Origin: Betaproteobacteria bacterium
Lineage (GTDB): Bacteria > Pseudomonadota > Gammaproteobacteria > Burkholderiales > Sulfuriferulaceae
Length of the DNA: 10,078 bases
Assembly (NCBI GenBank): GCA_003455595.1
Contig: DMQT01000229.1
Coordinates: forward strand, 1-10,078
Reading direction: 5' to 3'
In this document: one piece after another, positions 5,022 to 10,078 of the stretch
Layout of the letters: each line of letters opens with the position of its first letter
How positions within the stretch are numbered: the stretch's first letter is position 1
Program-made: the position numbers and the translations under genes
The notes under the pieces: generated by a model
Seen by the model: only the letters and a program-made list of their open reading frames with translations
Databases searched by the model: none
Told to the model about the DNA's origin: nothing

Positions 5022-6918
5022 GTGCATCTCCTGTAGCGGGCGCAACCGGCACAATCGCCGCCTTGGGCAGCTTGCCGAGCAGGTAATAATCCATCACCGC
5101 ACGTGCAATCGGCGCTGCCGTGGTACCGCCGTGGCTGCCGTTTTCCACCAGCACGGCGACGGCGATGGTCGGCGCTTCAGCCGGGGCAAAAGCGATATAG
5201 ACCGCGTGATCGCGGTGGATTTCCAGCATCCGCTTGGCATCGTATTTGGCACCCTGCTTGATGCCCACCACCTGCGCGGTGCCGGTCTTGGCGGCGACGC
5301 GATAACCCACCCCGGCATTGGCCACCGAGGCGGTACCGCCGGGGTGGGTCACGTCCTCCATGGCGGCCCTGACAGCGTCGAAGTCGGCCGGGCTGATGCT
5401 GATGCGGCGCTCGATCTGCGGTGGCAGCGCGGTACGTTTGCCGGTGCGGCTGTCGATAATGGCCTGCACCAGTTGCGGCTTGTACACCGTGCCGCCGTTG
5501 GCCAGCGCAGCGGTAGCGACCGCCAGTTGCAGCGGCGTCGCCAGGTTGTAGCCCTGGCCAATACCGGCGATCACCGTTTCACCGGGAAACCAGGGCATTT
5601 TCGAGCGCTTGGCCTTCCATTCGCGTGACGGTAGCACGCCGGACGACTCGCCGTCCATGTCGATGCCGGTTTTCTCGCCGAAGCCGAACTGCCCCAGATA
5701 AGCGTGCATGCGGTCGATGCCGAGGTCGTTGGCCAGGCGATAGAAATAGGTATCGCAGGACTGCACGATGGCCTTGTGCATATCCACCGTACCGTGACCA
5801 CCGGCTTTCCAGTCGCGGTAGTGGTGACTGCTGTTGGGCAGCGCGAAATAGCCCGGGTCGAGGATGCTGTCAGACGGTTTGCGTACACCGTAACTCAACC
5901 CGGCCAGCGCAATGAACGGCTTGAGCGTGGAGCCTTCCGGGTAGCTGCCGCGCAGCGCACGGTTGAGTAGCGGGCGGTCGGGCGAGTTGTTCAGCTCGTT
6001 CCAGCTGGCGGTGTCGATACCATCGACAAACAGGTTGGGGTCATAACCGGGCTGGCTCACAAACGCCAGCACGCCGCCGGTGCGCGGATCGATCGCCACC
6101 AATGCGCCACGATAATGGCCAAACGCCTGTTCGGCAATCGCCTGTAATTTGCTATCCAGATACAGCACCAGGCTATTGCCCGATACCGGCGGGGTGCGCG
6201 CCAGCACGCGTCCGGCGTGTCCGCCGGCGTCGGTTTCAACTTGCTCGGCACCGGTCACGCCGTGCAGCTCGCGCTCGTAACTCTGTTCGATGCCTACCTT
6301 GCCGATGTGATCCGAGCCGCGGTAATTGTCGTACACGCCCGCCGCCTGCAGACGCTCGACATCCTTGTCGTTGATGCGGCCGATATAGCCCAACAGGTGC
6401 GATGCAGATGCCTGCAGGGGATATTGACGAAACAGCCGCGCCCGCACTTCCACGCCCGGCAGACGGTAGCGGTTGGCCGCCAGCCGGGCGACTTCCTCGT
6501 CGGACAGGTGGGCACGCAAGGGCAGCGTCTCGAAATTGCGGCTTTCTGCCATCAACTTGGCAAAGCGCTTGCGTTGGCCGGGGGTGACTTCGACGATCTG
6601 GCTCAGGGCGTCCAGCGTGGCGTCCAGATTGCCGGTCTTGCTCGGGGTGATTTCCAGCGTATAGGCGGAATAGTTATGCGCCAGCACCACACCATTGCGA
6701 TCCAGTATCAGGCCACGGTTAGGCGGCGTGGGCACCAGCGAAATGCGGTTGTTTTCCGCCAGCGTGTGATAGTGCTGGTATTGCAGCACCTGCACGTAAA
6801 CGAAGCGACTCAACAACAGCAGAAACATCACAACTACAAACCCTGCCGCCACTACCACGCGGCGACGAAACCCGGCCAGCTCGACGCGATAGTTACGTAT
6901 CTCGGTGCGCGAGTTCAT
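5011..6918 (-). CDS. mrdA: Penicillin-binding protein 2, elongasome transpeptidase (635 aa)
   Basis: A class B PBP that cross-links new glycan strands made by RodA during rod elongation. It has a short cytosolic N-terminus, one membrane anchor at about 20-42, a pedestal / PBP-dimer region (about 60-240, starting PNRGLILDRNG and including GVEVRARLFRQYP and GKVGIEQSYE) and the transpeptidase domain (about 268-612). The active-site motifs are S330-T-L-K333 in YPEGSTLKPF, SCD at 387-389 (the usual PBP2 form of SxN) and K544-T-G546 in AAKTGTAQVV. Serine 330 is at the same number as in E. coli PBP2. The ATG at 6916-6918 overlaps the mreD TGA by four bases, with no good Shine-Dalgarno, so it is probably coupled to mreD. 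The 3' end overlaps rodA. Confidence 0.97.
   Translation of the reverse strand: MNSRTEIRNYRVELAGFRRRVVVAAGFVVVMFLLLLSRFVYVQVLQYQHYHTLAENNRISLVPTPPNRGLILDRNGVVLAHNYSAYTLEITPSKTGNLDATLDALSQIVEVTPGQRKRFAKLMAESRNFETLPLRAHLSDEEVARLAANRYRLPGVEVRARLFRQYPLQASASHLLGYIGRINDKDVERLQAAGVYDNYRGSDHIGKVGIEQSYERELHGVTGAEQVETDAGGHAGRVLARTPPVSGNSLVLYLDSKLQAIAEQAFGHYRGALVAIDPRTGGVLAFVSQPGYDPNLFVDGIDTASWNELNNSPDRPLLNRALRGSYPEGSTLKPFIALAGLSYGVRKPSDSILDPGYFALPNSSHHYRDWKAGGHGTVDMHKAIVQSCDTYFYRLANDLGIDRMHAYLGQFGFGEKTGIDMDGESSGVLPSREWKAKRSKMPWFPGETVIAGIGQGYNLATPLQLAVATAALANGGTVYKPQLVQAIIDSRTGKRTALPPQIERRISISPADFDAVRAAMEDVTHPGGTASVANAGVGYRVAAKTGTAQVVGIKQGAKYDAKRMLEIHRDHAVYIAFAPAEAPTIAVAVLVENGSHGGTTAAPIARAVMDYYLLGKLPKAAIVPVAPATGDAHAD
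5028..5032 (-). promoter_or_regulatory. rodA ribosome binding site inside mrdA
   Basis: AGGAG on the minus strand lies within the last codons of mrdA, six bases before the rodA ATG at 5021. It selects that ATG over the one at 5027, which directly abuts it. This is one of the two strongest Shine-Dalgarno sequences in the minus-strand run. Confidence 0.7.
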
Positions 6919-7436
6919 GCCGAATCAGTGTTACCCGACGACCCACGCGCACGTTGCAACAGCAGCGCCACCGGTATCCACAGCAACGCCCCACTCAACA
7001 CTGATAACAAATAGCGGGCATCGGTAAAGGCGTGTCCGGCAAATGTGGCCGTCAGCACATTGGCGAGCTTTTCCAGCAATAACAGCGGCAAGATCTGCAA
7101 GGCCTGTTGCCAGGCATTGAATTTGAGCAGGCGGCGCTGCAACAATAACGCACCCACCGCCGCCAGCGCATAGCCGATAGCGTGCTGGCCGAGCATGCCG
7201 CCGTCGACCATGTCGGTCAGCAGCCCGAGACTCCACATGACGCCCAGACCGACCCGGTGCGGCTGATGCACCACCCAGAACAGCCCGACCACCAGCACAA
7301 AATCCGGCCGCCACCACTGCGCCGCTTCGCCCCACGGCAGCAGGTTAAACATCAAACCCAGCAGCAGACTGACGATGATCCACCAGATGCTGGTGGCGAC
7401 GGGAATGGCCGGGCCTTGCGGTGCGAGCGATTTCAT
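6915..7436 (-). CDS. mreD: Rod shape-determining protein MreD (173 aa)
   Basis: An integral inner-membrane protein of the elongasome that works with MreC and MreB to keep rod shape. It is almost wholly hydrophobic, with about five to six helices. Recognisable MreD signatures are RPDFVLVVGLFWVVHQPHRVGLGVMW (about 42-67) and GLLTDMVDGGMLGQHAIGYAL (70-90), followed by ALLLQRRLLKF and a helix-rich C-terminus ending in a short basic and polar tail. Length is close to the usual 160-170. I chose the ATG at 7434-7436 rather than an in-frame start near 7562, because it overlaps the mreC TGA (ATGA), has AAGG about ten bases upstream, and the longer form only adds mreC-frame translation. It overlaps mrdA by four bases at the other end. 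Confidence 0.94.
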   Translation of the reverse strand: MKSLAPQGPAIPVATSIWWIIVSLLLGLMFNLLPWGEAAQWWRPDFVLVVGLFWVVHQPHRVGLGVMWSLGLLTDMVDGGMLGQHAIGYALAAVGALLLQRRLLKFNAWQQALQILPLLLLEKLANVLTATFAGHAFTDARYLLSVLSGALLWIPVALLLQRARGSSGNTDSA

Positions 7437-8338
7437 CGTTTGACTGCCTTGTGGGGTGCGGGCCGGGATGCCGCCGGCACCGGCGCGGGCGATACCGGCA
7501 GCGCCACGTTTTCCACTACCAGCACTTGATGGTAGCGGTCCACCCCACCCAGCGGCACGCACTTGACCTGCATGAAGGCATGATTCGCGCTGCGGTCGAG
7601 ACTCACCACACGCGCCACCGGCAAACCCTGCGGATAGACCCCGTCAATACCTGAAGTGACCAGCGTGTCGCCCACCTTGATGTCGGCACTGTGCGGCAGA
7701 TAGCGCACGTCCACCACGCCATCGTCGCCCCGCCCGAACACCACCGCGCGCAAGCCGTTGCGCTGCACCATCACCGGCACCGGCTGATCCTGGTTGGTGA
7801 TCAGCGTGACTTCGCTGCTATACGGGTAGACACGTGTCACCTGGCCGAGCAAACCGAGTTCGTCGATGACCGGCTCACCCGCGCGCACGCCCTGGGCGCT
7901 GCCCAAGTCGATTGTCAGGGTACGGCTATAGGGATCGCGCGGCATTTGCACGACGCTGGCCAAGCGGGTTTTGAGCGGGGTACGGGCTTGCGCGCCGAGC
8001 AGTTTTCGCAAGCGCAGATTTTCTTGCTCCAGATCGCGGTAGCGCAACAATGCCGCCGCAAAGGCCAGCTGTCGCTGCTGCAGTTGCGCATTTTCCTGCT
8101 GCATATCGGCATGTTGAACGAAAAATCCGCTCACCTGGCGATACAGGGCGAGCGGACTTTGCGCCGCCTGCTGCAACGGCAACAAGGCGGTGGCAGCCAC
8201 TGCACGCGCACTGTCCAGCACCCGGTAGCGCACGTCCACTACAATCAGCGCGACGCTAATCAGCAGGTAAATGGCCAGCCGCGCACCCAGCCCCGGACCA
8301 CGCGGAAACAGTGGCGACTGGGCAACTGAGCTGGGCAT
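7433..8338 (-). CDS. mreC: Rod shape-determining protein MreC (301 aa)
   Basis: A bitopic inner-membrane scaffold of the elongasome that activates PBP2-RodA from the periplasm. It has a short basic cytosolic N-terminus, one membrane helix at about 20-36, a coiled coil at about 78-117 (MQQENAQLQQRQ... DLEQENLRLRKLLG) and a double beta-barrel domain. Typical MreC motifs are DPYSRTLTIDLGSAQGV (135-151), PVIDELGLLGQV (156-167) and SGIDGVYPQGLPVARV (229-244). The C-terminus is a Pro/Ala-rich basic tail (PVSPAPVPAASRPAPHKAVKR, about 281-301), likely disordered. The ATG at 8336-8338 has no visible Shine-Dalgarno. It follows mreB after a 52-bp gap, the only sizeable gap in the mre-mrd cluster. Its stop overlaps the mreD start. 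Confidence 0.95.
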   Translation of the reverse strand: MPSSVAQSPLFPRGPGLGARLAIYLLISVALIVVDVRYRVLDSARAVAATALLPLQQAAQSPLALYRQVSGFFVQHADMQQENAQLQQRQLAFAAALLRYRDLEQENLRLRKLLGAQARTPLKTRLASVVQMPRDPYSRTLTIDLGSAQGVRAGEPVIDELGLLGQVTRVYPYSSEVTLITNQDQPVPVMVQRNGLRAVVFGRGDDGVVDVRYLPHSADIKVGDTLVTSGIDGVYPQGLPVARVVSLDRSANHAFMQVKCVPLGGVDRYHQVLVVENVALPVSPAPVPAASRPAPHKAVKR

Positions 8339-8390
8339 GAAGTGTGGATGAATTAACGGTCTGTAAGCGACGCGGCAGCGGCTTCAGGCA
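8339..8390 (-). other. mreB-mreC intergenic gap
   Basis: This 52-bp gap has no ribosome binding site for mreC, no U-tract and no clear stem beyond a four-base AAGC/GCTT pairing. I see no terminator or promoter in it. It is the one place in the mreB-to-rlpA run where genes are not overlapping, and it separates the highly expressed filament protein from its low-copy membrane partners. Confidence 0.4.
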
Positions 8391-9591
<1,201 letters not shown>

Positions 9592-9879
9592 ATGCCCCTC
9601 AGCCTGCAAGACGTTAAGCGCGTCGCCATGCTCGCCCGCATCGCCGTCAGCGATAGCGAGGCCGCCAGCTACCAACAGCAACTCAACGGTATTTTCAGCC
9701 TGATCGAACAGATGCAGGCGGTCGATACCCGCGGTGTTGAACCCATGTCACACGCGCAGGACGTCTACCAGCGCCTGCGCGCTGACGTGGTGACAGAAAC
9801 CGACCAGCGCGAAAAGTTCCAGGCTATTGCGCCGCAAGTCGAAGCGGGGCTCTACCTCGTTCCGCAGGTGATCGAATAA
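9592..9879 (+). CDS. gatC: Asp/Glu-tRNA amidotransferase subunit C (95 aa)
   Basis: The small subunit of the GatCAB complex, which amidates Glu-tRNA(Gln) and/or Asp-tRNA(Asn) in bacteria lacking the matching direct synthetase. GatC wraps around GatA and stabilises its joint with GatB. The sequence shows the family pattern: [23 protein letters not shown] at the start, a helix with [20 protein letters not shown], then GVEPMSHAQ and RADVV near 52-68, and a C-terminal [16 protein letters not shown]. Length is normal. The ATG at 9592 fits the family N-terminus better than the in-frame TTG at 9583; the ribosome binding site is weak (GTGAAG about 11 bases upstream). It runs divergently from mreB and overlaps gatA by one base (TAATG). 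Confidence 0.95.
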   Translation: MPLSLQDVKRVAMLARIAVSDSEAASYQQQLNGIFSLIEQMQAVDTRGVEPMSHAQDVYQRLRADVVTETDQREKFQAIAPQVEAGLYLVPQVIE

Positions 9880-10078
9880 TGATCAACGCCAGCCTGAAAC
9901 ACCTCGCCGCCCTGCTGGCGGACAAGCAGATTTCCAGCGTCGAGCTGACGCAAACCTACTTGTCGCGCATCAAAGCGCATAACGCGACGCTCAACGCCTT
10001 CATCAGTCTGGATACCGAGCGCAGCCTGGATGAAGCGCGCGCCGCCGACGCCTGCCGCGCCGCCGGTCAGGCCGGCCC
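9879..10078 (+). CDS. gatA: Asp/Glu-tRNA amidotransferase subunit A, N-terminal fragment (runs off the right edge)
   Basis: The first 66 codons of GatA, the amidase-signature subunit that releases ammonia from glutamine for the tRNA-dependent amidation completed by GatB. The fragment starts [20 protein letters not shown] and continues [27 protein letters not shown], the usual N-terminal pattern of GatA (L-x(3)-S-x-E-L-T, then N-x-FI). The catalytic Lys-Ser-Ser triad lies beyond the window. The ATG at 9879-9881 shares its A with the gatC TAA stop, so the two are probably translated together. Identity is supported by the direct gatC neighbour. A gatB gene would be expected downstream, but it is not visible. 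Confidence 0.93.
   Translation, partial: MINASLKHLAALLADKQISSVELTQTYLSRIKAHNATLNAFISLDTERSLDEARAADACRAAGQAG

Noticed and set aside
4669..5628. A 319-codon open frame on the plus strand opposite rodA and mrdA
   Set aside because: It runs antisense to two certain genes, has low-complexity, Arg/Gly/Ala/His-rich composition and no recognisable domain; long antisense frames are expected in GC-rich coding DNA.
6217..7014. A 265-codon plus-strand frame opposite mrdA and mreD
   Set aside because: Antisense to clear genes, with no domain or ribosome binding site support.
7437..7562. N-terminal extension of mreD inside mreC
   Set aside because: The extra residues are Gly/Ala/Arg-rich out-of-frame mreC; the ATGA overlap marks the real start.
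7691..8329. A 212-codon plus-strand frame opposite mreC
   Set aside because: The His/Gln/Ala-rich sequence mirrors the mreC codons in reverse; no family resemblance.

Overview
The window looks like an ordinary, GC-rich chromosomal core region of a betaproteobacterium. I would guess the Nitrosomonadales or a neighbouring group, because the protein sequences and the gene order (gatC divergent from mreB, and mreBCD joined directly to mrdA-rodA) fit that class. The genus cannot be fixed from this sequence alone. I see no insertion sequence, phage gene, tRNA, rRNA or CRISPR array, and no gene-free stretch longer than about 160 bases.

Layout, read along the minus strand from right to left: mreB, mreC, mreD, mrdA (PBP2), rodA, rlpA, dacA (PBP5/6 type), ybeD (DUF493), lipB, a PepSY-domain periplasmic protein, a b561-type membrane cytochrome, and the first 22 codons of lipA. 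Diverging to the right on the plus strand are gatC and the start of gatA. From mreC to rlpA the genes are packed with 4-nt ATGA overlaps, plus an 11-nt overlap at mrdA-rodA, which suggests translational coupling.

How the genes work together: MreB, MreC, MreD, PBP2 and RodA form the elongasome, which inserts new peptidoglycan along the side wall of rods. RlpA is an outer-membrane lytic transglycosylase carrying a SPOR domain. DacA trims pentapeptides in the periplasm. YbeD, LipB and LipA continue the same strand; LipB and LipA make protein-bound lipoate for 2-oxoacid dehydrogenases and the glycine cleavage system. GatC and GatA belong to the tRNA-dependent amidotransferase that makes Gln-tRNA(Gln) and/or Asn-tRNA(Asn).

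The one part that departs from the core plan is the lipB-lipA gap (about 70-1030). A two-gene PepSY/cytochrome b561 cassette sits there, behind what looks like its own sigma70-type promoter. A Fur-box-like sequence lies almost exactly in the -35/-10 spacer of that promoter. This suggests an iron-responsive haem or redox module embedded in a housekeeping cluster, and it is the most interesting lead in the window. Nothing here convincingly amounts to a wholly new system.
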